From NCBI GenBank assembly GCA_900549915.1, contig URQF01000004.1, forward strand, positions 1 through 31,812: a stretch of 31,812 nucleotides of DNA, in the 5' to 3' direction. Made by a program: the position numbers and the translations under genes. Source of the DNA: an uncultured Mollicutes bacterium. GTDB taxonomy: Bacteria; Bacillota_I; Bacilli_A; RFN20; CAG-288. Shown here piece after piece: positions 24,496-31,651 of this stretch. Positions within the stretch are counted from its first letter, which is position 1. The number at the start of each line of letters is the position of its first letter. The notes under the pieces were generated by a model. That model was not told where the DNA came from. It was given only the letters and a program-made list of their open reading frames with translations, and ran no database searches.

Positions 24496-26016
24496 TTATT
24501 TCCGTTTTAAGGTCGGGAAGAGAAGAACATCACGGATAGAATCGGTTTCTGCAAAGAACCTGCAGAGACGATCGATTCCGTATCCGATACCACCTGCCGG
24601 CGGCCTTCCGTATTCAAGGGCTTCGCAGAAGTCCGTATCGACTTCACAGGCTTCATCATTGCCCTTTTTCTTTTCTTCGACTTGTTCTTCAAAACGAGCA
24701 CGCTGATCAAGAGGATCATTGAGCTCAGTGAAGGCGTTGCACCTCTCATGAGTAGAAATGTACCTCTCAAAACGCTGGGTGAAGCGAGGATCATTTGGAT
24801 CCTTCTTGGCAAGAGGAGAAATATCAACCGGATGCTGGCAGACAAAAGTCGGCTGGACAAGATCCTCTTCACAGAACTTTTCGAAGAAAGCATTGAGGAT
24901 GTGTCCCCATAAGAAGTGAGGTTCCACTTCGACATTGTATTTCTTAGCAAGTTCTTTGGCCTCTTCTAAGGTCTTGACCTGATAGAAATCAACACCGATC
25001 TTTTCTTTGATAGCGCCAGCCCTAGTGACCTTCTTGAACGGCTTAGATAAATCGATATCATAGCCAAGCCACTTGAACTGTTCCTTGCCAACGATTTCCT
25101 TTGCAAGATAGTGGAAGAGATCTTCGGTCCTCTGCCTCCTGTCATCGAGGTTTCCATAAGCCTGATAGGCTTCCCTGGAAGTGAACTCCGGATTGTGAGT
25201 GGAATCGACGCCTTCATTACGGAAGTTACGTCCAATTTCATAAACACGCTCCCTGCCACCGACAAGCAGACGTTTTAATTCAAGTTCGGTTGCAATACGA
25301 AGATAGAAATCCGAATCAAGAGCGTTGTAATGAGTGACAAACGGTTTTGCATTAGCACCACCGAGAATCGGCTGAAGGATCGGAGTCTCGACTTCGACAT
25401 AGCCAAGCCCGTCCCTGAAACGACGGATACCAGAAAGAATCTTCGGACGCCTGAAAGCAATACGCTGGCTGTCTTCGTTGACAATAAGGTCGACATAACG
25501 ATGACGACGGCGATCTTCTGGATCCGTAAGTCCGTGGAATTTATCCGGAAGCGGACGAAGAGCTTTGACAAGATGCGTGTAAGCAGTAGCACGGATGGTA
25601 ACTTCTCCGGTCTTTGTTTTCCTCCTGACGCCTTCAATACCGCAGATATCGCCTAAATCTGCCCTCTTGAAAACCTTGTAGTTTTCTTCCCCGACAACAT
25701 CCTGACGGATGTAAATCTGGATGCGTCCAGTCTTATCCTGAAGAGTAAGGAAAGAAGCCTTTCCCATCTTCCGGAGAAGAACAATACGGCCGGCAATCTT
25801 AACTTTGCTGTCTTCCTTGACTTCTTCCGGCTGGAGAGAGGCATAGTCTTTTTTCAGCTGAGCAGCAGAAGAATTGACATCGAACTTATGTCCGAAAGGA
25901 TCGATTCCCCTCTGACGATAGAGATCAAGTTTCTCTCTGCGGTGCCTTTCCTGGTCGTTCAGTTGCTTTTCATATGCTTCTTTTTCTTTTGCTTCGTTAT
26001 TGTTTGGATTTGCCAT
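24496..26016 (-). CDS. lysS: Lysyl-tRNA synthetase, class II
   Basis: Charges tRNA-Lys. It has 506 residues. The N-terminal OB-fold anticodon domain (about 60-160) contains KVKIAGRIVLLRKMGKASFL and LQDKTGRIQIYIR. The class II core has motif 1 (VETPILQPILGGANAKPF), motif 2 (FRNEGVDSTHNPEFTSREAY) and motif 3 (GIGYGIDRLCRFF...SIRDVLLFP). The subfamily-specific ISPLAKKDPN and FTELNDPLDQ are present. Motif 2 reads FTSREAYQAY where most relatives have FTMLELYQAY, a mild deviation. ATG 26016 with AAAGGA is preferred over a longer frame from 26055, which lies next to the promoter and reads as non-conserved text. It is first gene of the operon running to tldE. Confidence 0.96.
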   Translation of the reverse strand: MANPNNNEAKEKEAYEKQLNDQERHRREKLDLYRQRGIDPFGHKFDVNSSAAQLKKDYASLQPEEVKEDSKVKIAGRIVLLRKMGKASFLTLQDKTGRIQIYIRQDVVGEENYKVFKRADLGDICGIEGVRRKTKTGEVTIRATAYTHLVKALRPLPDKFHGLTDPEDRRRHRYVDLIVNEDSQRIAFRRPKILSGIRRFRDGLGYVEVETPILQPILGGANAKPFVTHYNALDSDFYLRIATELELKRLLVGGRERVYEIGRNFRNEGVDSTHNPEFTSREAYQAYGNLDDRRQRTEDLFHYLAKEIVGKEQFKWLGYDIDLSKPFKKVTRAGAIKEKIGVDFYQVKTLEEAKELAKKYNVEVEPHFLWGHILNAFFEKFCEEDLVQPTFVCQHPVDISPLAKKDPNDPRFTQRFERYISTHERCNAFTELNDPLDQRARFEEQVEEKKKGNDEACEVDTDFCEALEYGRPPAGGIGYGIDRLCRFFAETDSIRDVLLFPTLKRK

Positions 26017-26062
26017 ATTCTGTCCTTTCCTAAAAGAGTAAATAAATACTAGCAATATAGTT

Positions 26063-26068
26063 ATTATA
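26063..26068 (-). promoter_or_regulatory. -10 box of the lysS operon promoter
   Basis: TATAAT on the minus strand, in CTAGTATAATAAC, giving a leader of about 40 bases to ATG 26016. The -35 region is not convincing. No T-box or other leader structure is visible in the short leader. Confidence 0.5.
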
Positions 26069-26100
26069 CTAGATAAAAAGGGAAAAACTAGATAATAGAA

Positions 26101-26138
26101 AAGACCTGAGGAACAGAATCAAGAACTCCTCAAGTCTT
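26101..26138 (-). terminator. Terminator of the cation transporter gene
   Basis: Stem AAGAC.TGAGGA (26101-26112) with TCCTCA.GTCTT (26128-26138), interrupted by one mismatch. Read on the minus strand it ends in a T-rich stretch just after the stop at 26143. Confidence 0.75.
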
Positions 26139-26142
26139 TCAA

Positions 26143-27414
26143 CTATTTTTCACTTTCCTGAGCGTTGGAAAGGAAGTCCTGAATCGAGTCATCGAAATTG
26201 ATGACAAAGTAGGCTTTCTTGCCAAACTTACCATCGACTTCTTTTTCCAGATACTTAATTAAAGAATTCCGTCCGTTATCATCATCGATATCATTTGGCA
26301 TGACAACATCGAAAACAAGATTAACAAACTTATCAGCCGTTACAAGACGGAAGTCATGCCTATGAATCGAATGACCATATTTCTTCAGCGCTTCCAGGAC
26401 TGCCTGATGATATTGATCTGTTTCTGGATCATGGACCCTGATAGGATCCCTATGAATCGTGAGCTGGATATCCATCGTCTTTTGGATTTCCCGTTCGATT
26501 TCGTCAATCCTTTCATGGCTCTTCCTAATCGGAATCGAAGCATCGACTTCCACATGGATAACAGCAAAGACGACCTTACCATAGCAATGCCTTGTCAGAT
26601 CATGGACGCCAAGAACGCCTTTGTGAGCAAGAATCCGATTGACCATCGTTCGGATGACTTCCTTGCTTGGTGCTTCTCCAATCAGAAGTTCTGTTGCTGT
26701 CTTCCTAATTCCAATTCCAGATATGATAACAAGAACGGCAACTGTTAAAGTAAAGAAGCAATCGACATTATAGGATGTAAACCAAGTGATGATAACACCA
26801 ACAATAACAAGCAAAGTAGAAATCCTGTCGTTTCTAGAATCCTTGGATAAAGCCTCTAACTGGAGCGAGTTAATCTTCTTGCCTAAAGAACGATAGAGAA
26901 GAGACTGGGATAATTTGATCAGAATAGCAAGGGCAAGGATAGAAAGAGTGACGGCAAACTTCACTACATTTTTGCTGCCATCTGCAGATAGGAAAGTCTG
27001 ATCTAAGGTTGGTTTGCCTGTTGAAACAATAGACTTAAAGAAGACGATACCATCGTTGATGCCTTGATATCCCATTACAACGCCAAGAGCAATGATGACA
27101 CAGGAAATAATCAAGGAGATCACATATTCCCTTCTTTGGTGTCCAAAAGGATGTTCTTTATCGGCTTTCTTAGCCGAAACCTTGAATCCGAAAATCGAAA
27201 GGAAATTATTACCGAAATCCGATAAGTTGTTGATAGCATCTGCAAGAATCGATGTCCTATGCCTGATAACGCCGATTACAATCTTAGCTAGGAACAGAAT
27301 CAAGTTGGTAATCAGTCCGAACAAAGACCCTAACAATCCGTATTTTTTCCGGACTGTAATATCTTCTGTGTTTTTATAATCTTTAACGAAAAGTCTTAAT
27401 AACAGGTTTGTCAT
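26143..27414 (-). CDS. Cation diffusion facilitator, manganese-type site
   Basis: Proton-coupled divalent metal exporter in the cytoplasmic membrane. It has 423 residues, longer than the usual 300. Six spans are visible in residues 25-245. Span 2 carries LADAINNLSD (D59xxxN63) and span 5 carries LSKDSRNDR (D192xxxD196). Zn/Fe-type members have HxxxD in span 5; DxxxD is the pattern reported for Mn-type members, so Mn efflux is inferred. The extra length is partly a loop between spans 3 and 4 (TGKPTLDQTFLSADGSKN). The C-terminal domain (GVLGVHDLTRHCYG, VHVEVD-like strands, HRHDFRLV) is the cytosolic metal-sensing fold plus an extension. AAGGAGGTGAT is an exceptionally strong ribosome site. Confidence 0.93.
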   Translation of the reverse strand: MTNLLLRLFVKDYKNTEDITVRKKYGLLGSLFGLITNLILFLAKIVIGVIRHRTSILADAINNLSDFGNNFLSIFGFKVSAKKADKEHPFGHQRREYVISLIISCVIIALGVVMGYQGINDGIVFFKSIVSTGKPTLDQTFLSADGSKNVVKFAVTLSILALAILIKLSQSLLYRSLGKKINSLQLEALSKDSRNDRISTLLVIVGVIITWFTSYNVDCFFTLTVAVLVIISGIGIRKTATELLIGEAPSKEVIRTMVNRILAHKGVLGVHDLTRHCYGKVVFAVIHVEVDASIPIRKSHERIDEIEREIQKTMDIQLTIHRDPIRVHDPETDQYHQAVLEALKKYGHSIHRHDFRLVTADKFVNLVFDVVMPNDIDDDNGRNSLIKYLEKEVDGKFGKKAYFVINFDDSIQDFLSNAQESEK

Positions 27415-27525
27415 AGCATATCACCTCCTTAATAGACTAATTCATTTTCATTCCTTTAGAATAGGCTAACTGCATATTTTTGATTTTAAACGATAAATTC
27501 GTTCGGGACTTTTTCTTTTTCATAC

Positions 27526-27531
27526 TATAAT
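27526..27531 (+). promoter_or_regulatory. -10 box with almost no leader before the next gene
   Basis: TATAAT ends ten bases before ATG 27541, so transcription should begin within one to three bases of the start codon. TTCGGG (27502-27507) is a weak -35, 18 bases upstream. No Shine-Dalgarno is possible in that space. Confidence 0.5.
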
Positions 27532-27540
27532 ATAAGCTAT

Positions 27541-28227
27541 ATGAATAACTCAGCAATGTACAGAGTTCAATTCCTTTTAAGGAATCAGGAACTCCTTATC
27601 GCATATTCGCAGAGGATCAAATCCTTATCCTTTACTCTTGCTTTAAGAAATGTGGAGGAAGGAAAGGATGGGCTCGATTCGGAAGAAAGAAGGAGCGATG
27701 AAAACGAAGAGCTGATCTACAGAGAAGCAGATCAGTTTGCCAGGCTTTTGCCAAAGAGGACAGACGGAAACACGAGGAAGGATTTCCTTCTGAATAGTGA
27801 AGTACTGACAGAAAGCAACATCAATGATGTTCTCTCTGTTCTTGCTTATAAAGAAGAACAGCAAGATATCTATGGTTCTCCTTTCTCCCCAATGGATTTG
27901 TCCAAGGAATCCATTACGGATGCCTATATTGAATTCCTGATTCGCCTTCTCTCTTGCTATCGTGTGAAAGCAAGGAGTGATTCTATCCAGGAAGGAATAC
28001 TCGAATACGGAGTCGAGCCTTTCATAGTACCAGAGGACGAAGTTCCTTTCTCTGTCCTAGATGGAATCTATAACAGGAACGAAGAAGAAAGGCAGAAGGA
28101 ACTATCCGTTTACTTACACAGCCCTTCCAGCGATGAAGACGAAGACGGTGAAGAGAAAGCAGCAAAGAAAAGCATACAAGCAATTCTCAGCTACTTCCAA
28201 TCGAACAAAAAGGAGAAGAAAAAATGA
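27541..28227 (+). CDS. Hypothetical acidic helical protein, first gene of a pair
   Basis: A 228-residue cytosolic-looking protein that I do not recognise. It is mostly charged and predicted helical from its pattern, with no signal peptide, membrane span or metal motif. Residues 25-75 carry many Glu/Arg (NVEEGKDGLDSEERRSDENE). A central part reads ESNINDVLSVLAYKEEQQDI and DAYIEFLIRLLSCYRVKARS. The C-terminus has an acid patch SSDEDEDGEE, then a Lys-rich helix ending in KKEKKK. The start may be ATG 27541, practically at the predicted transcript end, or ATG 27556 (MYRVQFLL), which also lacks a ribosome site. The stop overlaps the next gene as ATGA. Divergent from the metal transporter. Confidence 0.75.
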   Translation: MNNSAMYRVQFLLRNQELLIAYSQRIKSLSFTLALRNVEEGKDGLDSEERRSDENEELIYREADQFARLLPKRTDGNTRKDFLLNSEVLTESNINDVLSVLAYKEEQQDIYGSPFSPMDLSKESITDAYIEFLIRLLSCYRVKARSDSIQEGILEYGVEPFIVPEDEVPFSVLDGIYNRNEEERQKELSVYLHSPSSDEDEDGEEKAAKKSIQAILSYFQSNKKEKKK

Positions 28228-28730
28228 TCGAAGAAAACAATCTTCCGAAAGTAGGAACACCAGACGAAGCATTAAAAAAGAGGACAGAAGGATACAAGCA
28301 GTTCTTAGATACTGCTGCAAAATTCAGGACCATTGCCGAATACTATTCCGATGAGAAGAATGTCGGCCAGGACTTAAGTCCCGAGTTCACGAAGAATTTC
28401 ATCTTTAACCGTCAGAAAATCGAATCCTTATCGGATGAGGATCTCATTGCAACCTTAGAGTCCTATACCCTTCTCGAACTCAGCTATTTCGATGATGTCA
28501 AAGAGAACCTCGCTGATTACCGGAGACTTGTCGAAGAGGGTCCGGACGAGAACGCAACTCCTTACGATCAAGCCTGTGACTACCTTGCCGTAAAAGACAC
28601 CTTCACGGATATCAACGATACCTTCTATGATGTCTGCCGGGCAAGGAGGTATGACCGCCGGGCAAGGACAAACTTCGGAGATCCCGACTACGACCTTGTT
28701 GCCAAGCAAGAACAGGAAGTAAAAGAATAA
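28224..28730 (+). CDS. Hypothetical acidic protein, second gene of a pair
   Basis: A 168-residue protein without recognisable motifs. It is helical and acidic: GYKQFLDTAAKFRTIAEYY, LSDEDLIATLESYTLLELSY and DVKENLADYRRLVEE look like amphipathic helices. A short Arg-rich segment (CRARRYDRRAR, about 142-152) comes from a direct DNA repeat of GCCGGGCAAGGA, 21 bases apart. The start ATG overlaps the stop of the preceding gene, with AAAAGGAGAAG as ribosome site, so the two proteins are probably made in fixed ratio and may act together. It is followed by a strong terminator. It is not YlbF/YmcA by any motif I can see, and I give no function. Confidence 0.78.
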   Translation: MIEENNLPKVGTPDEALKKRTEGYKQFLDTAAKFRTIAEYYSDEKNVGQDLSPEFTKNFIFNRQKIESLSDEDLIATLESYTLLELSYFDDVKENLADYRRLVEEGPDENATPYDQACDYLAVKDTFTDINDTFYDVCRARRYDRRARTNFGDPDYDLVAKQEQEVKE

Positions 28731-28736
28731 CAAACA

Positions 28737-28773
28737 AAAAAAGCAGCTCATCCGCTGAAAGAGCTGCTTTTTT
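28737..28773. terminator. Bidirectional intrinsic terminator
   Basis: A 13-bp stem, AAAAAAGCAGCTC with GAGCTGCTTTTTT, around an 11-base loop. It lies between the convergent unknown operon (plus) and the glycosyltransferase gene (minus). Confidence 0.9.
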
Positions 28774-28802
28774 CGTTCTCTATTTGAAACGACTTGATAG
28801 AA

Positions 28803-29843
28803 TCATTTCCTAGTTGATAGAATAACCCGCTTTAGATGCTCGCCACGAATAACATCTTTCCGGACATTCTCAACATTCTTCAACCTATTCTGATAAGCAA
28901 AAGAATCCAGTCTTGATAACACAGAAGGTATCTCATCCAGTGAGGACACGGAGATTCCAATTCCTTTCTTAGCCACAAAAGAAGCTAAGGAACCTTCTCT
29001 CCAGACAACAACCGGTTTCCTGCTTGCCCTATAAAGACCAAACTTGTGAGAAGTGTTGATTCGCAGATACTTACCAAAGTTTCCGCCACACGTCTTTGCA
29101 CTCTTTCCATCCCAGACAAGACCAAAGCGACCATCTAAGACAGAAACAAGCTCCTCCGGTTTATATTCCCCGCAGTAGTTTCCTTTGTAATTCGAAGCAA
29201 ACCCTTTTCCGTAGAGATTGATTCCTTCCTGGACAAGAACATCCGGAAGCTGAGAGATAAAGCTAGACTTTGCCAGATTGCCAGCAAAACAAAGAAGAGC
29301 ATTTCGATTCTTGTTCGGAGTATCCGGACAAAGATAATCCCAATAATCATAATTAACCGTCTTTACCTTTTTCGATACTTTCAAAGTATCAAAGAGGACT
29401 TTATCCATTTCATCGGAAGCTGAAATCCTATAGTCTCCCCTATCCAAGCAAGAAGAATCGCTCCAATTGACAATCGGATTACGGAACCGGATACCATCTA
29501 AATCATGAATAAAGAAAACTATCTTCATTCCTTTTCCTTTTGCATAGGAAACAATTTTGCTGTACCCAGCGAATTTGATAGCAAATGGAAAGTCAAGGAA
29601 AAGATAATCACCCTTCTTGCACTTTTTCTCAATCAGACCGAGAATCTCATTCACATATCCGCCAAGAATATCCCTATTCGATGCAAAATACTGAATCTTC
29701 TCGTCATTCAGAGTCAGGATTTCGTTTTTCAAAGGCGTAAAGCCTAAGGATTCATAAATATGATGAAGATCCTCACGCGACTTATTCAGTGCGTTATAGC
29801 CAATATGGGTAATATGAAAATCAGGAATGTAGAACGCGCTCAT
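28803..29843 (-). CDS. Gtf3-like glycosyltransferase (GT-B)
   Basis: A 346-residue cytosolic glycosyltransferase. The C-terminal half has the Gtf3/galactofuranosyltransferase-like pattern: RFGLVWDG...YLRINTSHKFGLYRASRKPVVV and KKGIGISVSSLDEIPSVLS, which bind the sugar nucleotide. In the N-terminal half, MKIVFFIHDLDGIRF corresponds to the conserved IHD loop. Gtf3 enzymes extend glycans on secreted serine-rich adhesins or build cell-surface polysaccharide; acceptor and sugar are unknown here, and no adhesin or SecA2 gene is in the window. ATG 29843 is one base after the stop of the FGGY kinase gene, so the two are probably co-transcribed. It is followed by a bidirectional terminator. Confidence 0.8.
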   Translation of the reverse strand: MSAFYIPDFHITHIGYNALNKSREDLHHIYESLGFTPLKNEILTLNDEKIQYFASNRDILGGYVNEILGLIEKKCKKGDYLFLDFPFAIKFAGYSKIVSYAKGKGMKIVFFIHDLDGIRFRNPIVNWSDSSCLDRGDYRISASDEMDKVLFDTLKVSKKVKTVNYDYWDYLCPDTPNKNRNALLCFAGNLAKSSFISQLPDVLVQEGINLYGKGFASNYKGNYCGEYKPEELVSVLDGRFGLVWDGKSAKTCGGNFGKYLRINTSHKFGLYRASRKPVVVWREGSLASFVAKKGIGISVSSLDEIPSVLSRLDSFAYQNRLKNVENVRKDVIRGEHLKRVILSTRK

Positions 29844-29844
29844 C

Positions 29845-31407
29845 TTAGTCTTTATTATTATCCAGATAGAATTTCTTGCAGTTGTTATAGACCTTTTTCA
29901 AAGACGGATACCTATTCAGATACACGTCATGATAAAGCCGTTCATAAACAGCGTGGTTCTGAGGATTAGGAAGAATAACCTTTCCTTCTTTGACCCTGTT
30001 CTTCACAGCTTCCTTAGGAGAAGAATAAACACCAGCCGAGACAAAACCTGCCCTAGCTCCACCTAAGGAAGAAGATTCCGGAGTAGCTGAAATATGGCAC
30101 TCAATGCCAAAGACATCCGCTACAATCTGCGGGACAATTTCGTTCACGGATCCACCTCCGGAAAGAACAATATAGTCCGGCTTACGATGAGTCTTCTTCC
30201 TGATTTCATCGAGTCCTTCCCGAAGTGCAAAAGCGAGACCCTCGTAAATAGCACGGACAAGATGGAATCTGGTATGAACAGCAGAGAATCCGACAATCGA
30301 ACCCTTAGCATTCGGGCGCTTAAGTCCTGGTCCCCAGTAAGGCTGAAGGACAAGTCCATCCGATCCAGCAGGAAGCTTAGCGACCTGTCTATCAATATAA
30401 TTTTCAACGCTCCTATGGAGCTTCTCGGCTTCTATCCGATCATTGGCGCCAAAGTTATCCAGATACCAGCGAAGCATCCAAAGTCCGCGGTAAATCTGGA
30501 CTTCTAAATCATAGCCGCCTTTATATGGAGTGATATAGGCAGGAAGGAAACGCTCCGGCTCTGAATATTTCTTATCCACAACATCAATCGAACAAGCTGT
30601 TCCTAAAGAGATAGATGCAGTTGTTTTATCCCTGCATCCATTTCCGAATGTCTCACAAGATTTATCGCTTCCGCAAGCAAACACAGGAGTACCTTCCGGA
30701 ATAGAGGATTTTCCGCTGAACTCATCCGTAACTTTTCCGATAACAGAAGAAGGTTCTACAAGCGGTGGCAAAGCAGAAAAAGGGATACCGAAAACACTCT
30801 GTTTCGGATGAATCTTTCCATACCACTTTCCAGTCTTGAAGTTAATTGGATAATGTCCAATCGTATCCGCTGTAGAACAGACAAGGTTCCCAGTCACCTT
30901 ATAATTAAAATAACCACCAAGAGGAACATAGTACTTCCTCTTAGCCCAGTTTACTTTCTCATGACTCTTAATCCAGTGGGTTCCAGTACGTTCCGAATTA
31001 TAAACAACCGTATCGGTCCTTCCAATGACATGGAAAAGAATCCGTTCATACCATTTCAGGTTCTTGCCGTTCAGTCTCTCGACTCTTTGGTCCAGCCAAA
31101 GAATACAAGGACGAATCGGATTCTTATCTTTATCTAATAAAACAGCCGTATCTCGGAACGGAACCCTTGTCCTTCCAAGGACACTAGAGAGAATATCTGG
31201 ATAGCGAGCTTTTAAATCGTTGGTAGCCAGACAAAGCCTATCCAAATAGAAATCGGCATCTTGCTCTGCAAATCCGTTCGCAGGAGAATTATAAGCAACT
31301 GGATATTTCTGCTGAGAAAAGGCGAGAGTCTCACCTTTACGATTAATCACAGATGCACGCAACGACTGTGTTCCGACATCAATAACAAGCCTGTTTTCTT
31401 TTTCCAT
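29845..31407 (-). CDS. FGGY-family carbohydrate kinase (YgcE/xylulokinase-like)
   Basis: ATP-dependent sugar or polyol kinase of 520 residues. The N-terminal phosphate loop is VIDVGTQSLRASVINRKGE. PIRPCILWLDQR is the substrate-side segment, GSDKSCETFGNG contains the catalytic Asp, SLGTACSIDV is the second phosphate motif, and IVLSGGGSVNEIVPQIVADV is the C-terminal adenosine motif. QIYRGLWMLRWYLDNFG points to the YgcE-like branch more than to true xylulokinase; the substrate cannot be read from sequence. It differs clearly from the glpK product in the same window. ATG 31407 has TGAGG about 13 bases upstream. An extended -10 promoter lies 32 bases further up, and the glycosyltransferase gene follows directly. 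Confidence 0.88.
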   Translation of the reverse strand: MEKENRLVIDVGTQSLRASVINRKGETLAFSQQKYPVAYNSPANGFAEQDADFYLDRLCLATNDLKARYPDILSSVLGRTRVPFRDTAVLLDKDKNPIRPCILWLDQRVERLNGKNLKWYERILFHVIGRTDTVVYNSERTGTHWIKSHEKVNWAKRKYYVPLGGYFNYKVTGNLVCSTADTIGHYPINFKTGKWYGKIHPKQSVFGIPFSALPPLVEPSSVIGKVTDEFSGKSSIPEGTPVFACGSDKSCETFGNGCRDKTTASISLGTACSIDVVDKKYSEPERFLPAYITPYKGGYDLEVQIYRGLWMLRWYLDNFGANDRIEAEKLHRSVENYIDRQVAKLPAGSDGLVLQPYWGPGLKRPNAKGSIVGFSAVHTRFHLVRAIYEGLAFALREGLDEIRKKTHRKPDYIVLSGGGSVNEIVPQIVADVFGIECHISATPESSSLGGARAGFVSAGVYSSPKEAVKNRVKEGKVILPNPQNHAVYERLYHDVYLNRYPSLKKVYNNCKKFYLDNNKD

Positions 31408-31438
31408 AGTGTAGTAAAGCCTCAGTAAACTTAGGAAA

Positions 31439-31447
31439 ATTATAGCA
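31439..31447 (-). promoter_or_regulatory. Extended -10 promoter of the FGGY kinase operon
   Basis: TGCTATAAT on the minus strand is a perfect extended -10 (TG, one base, TATAAT). No good -35 is present, as expected for this class. It gives a leader of about 25 bases. Confidence 0.6.
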
Positions 31448-31581
31448 TCTAAGAGAGGATTTCTTCTGTTTTCTTTTCTTCTTTATTTTGATTTGCATGA
31501 CAAATAGTATGTTTCTTTTCCACTCTGAGCTAAGGTAAACATCAAAGGGACTGAAATTCTTTAGGGCAATCGCAAGAAAGG

Positions 31582-31614
31582 GGAAATGCTGTTGATTAGG
31601 GCATTTCCTTTTTT
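31582..31614 (+). terminator. Terminator-like hairpin with no gene upstream
   Basis: GGAAATGC (31582-31589) pairs with GCATTTCC (31601-31608), followed by six Ts. It would end a plus-strand transcript, yet no plus-strand gene lies between 28731 and here. It may shield the mobile element that follows from read-through, or end a small RNA. Confidence 0.6.
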
Positions 31615-31615
31615 C

Positions 31616-31645
31616 TTGAAGATATTGTATTGTTTGCTGTATACT
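31616..31645 (+). promoter_or_regulatory. Promoter of the edge transposase
   Basis: TTGAAG (31616-31621) and TATACT (31640-31645) with an 18-base spacer. The -10 ends six bases before GTG 31652, so the transcript would begin at or next to the start codon. Confidence 0.6.
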
Positions 31646-31651
31646 ATACAC

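Noticed and set aside
26017..26055. Longer start for lysS (13 extra residues)
   Set aside because: No ribosome site, next to the -10 box, and the extra residues are not family-like; ATG 26016 has AAAGGA.
27415..27470. Mn riboswitch (yybP-ykoY type) before the cation exporter
   Set aside because: The leader is short and shows none of the paired-loop motif; only a strong ribosome site is present.
28637..28669. Direct repeat GCCGGGCAAGGA in the second unknown gene
   Set aside because: Only two short copies encoding similar Arg-Ala-Arg residues; reads as ordinary coding sequence and not a repeat array or CRISPR.
27541..28730. ScpA/ScpB or YlbF/YmcA identity for the two-gene operon
   Set aside because: Size and position tempted, but none of the conserved blocks of those families is present.
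31379..31651. 90-residue minus-strand frame upstream of the FGGY kinase
   Set aside because: It runs across the promoter, the terminator hairpin and the kinase start; no ribosome site and no protein-like pattern.
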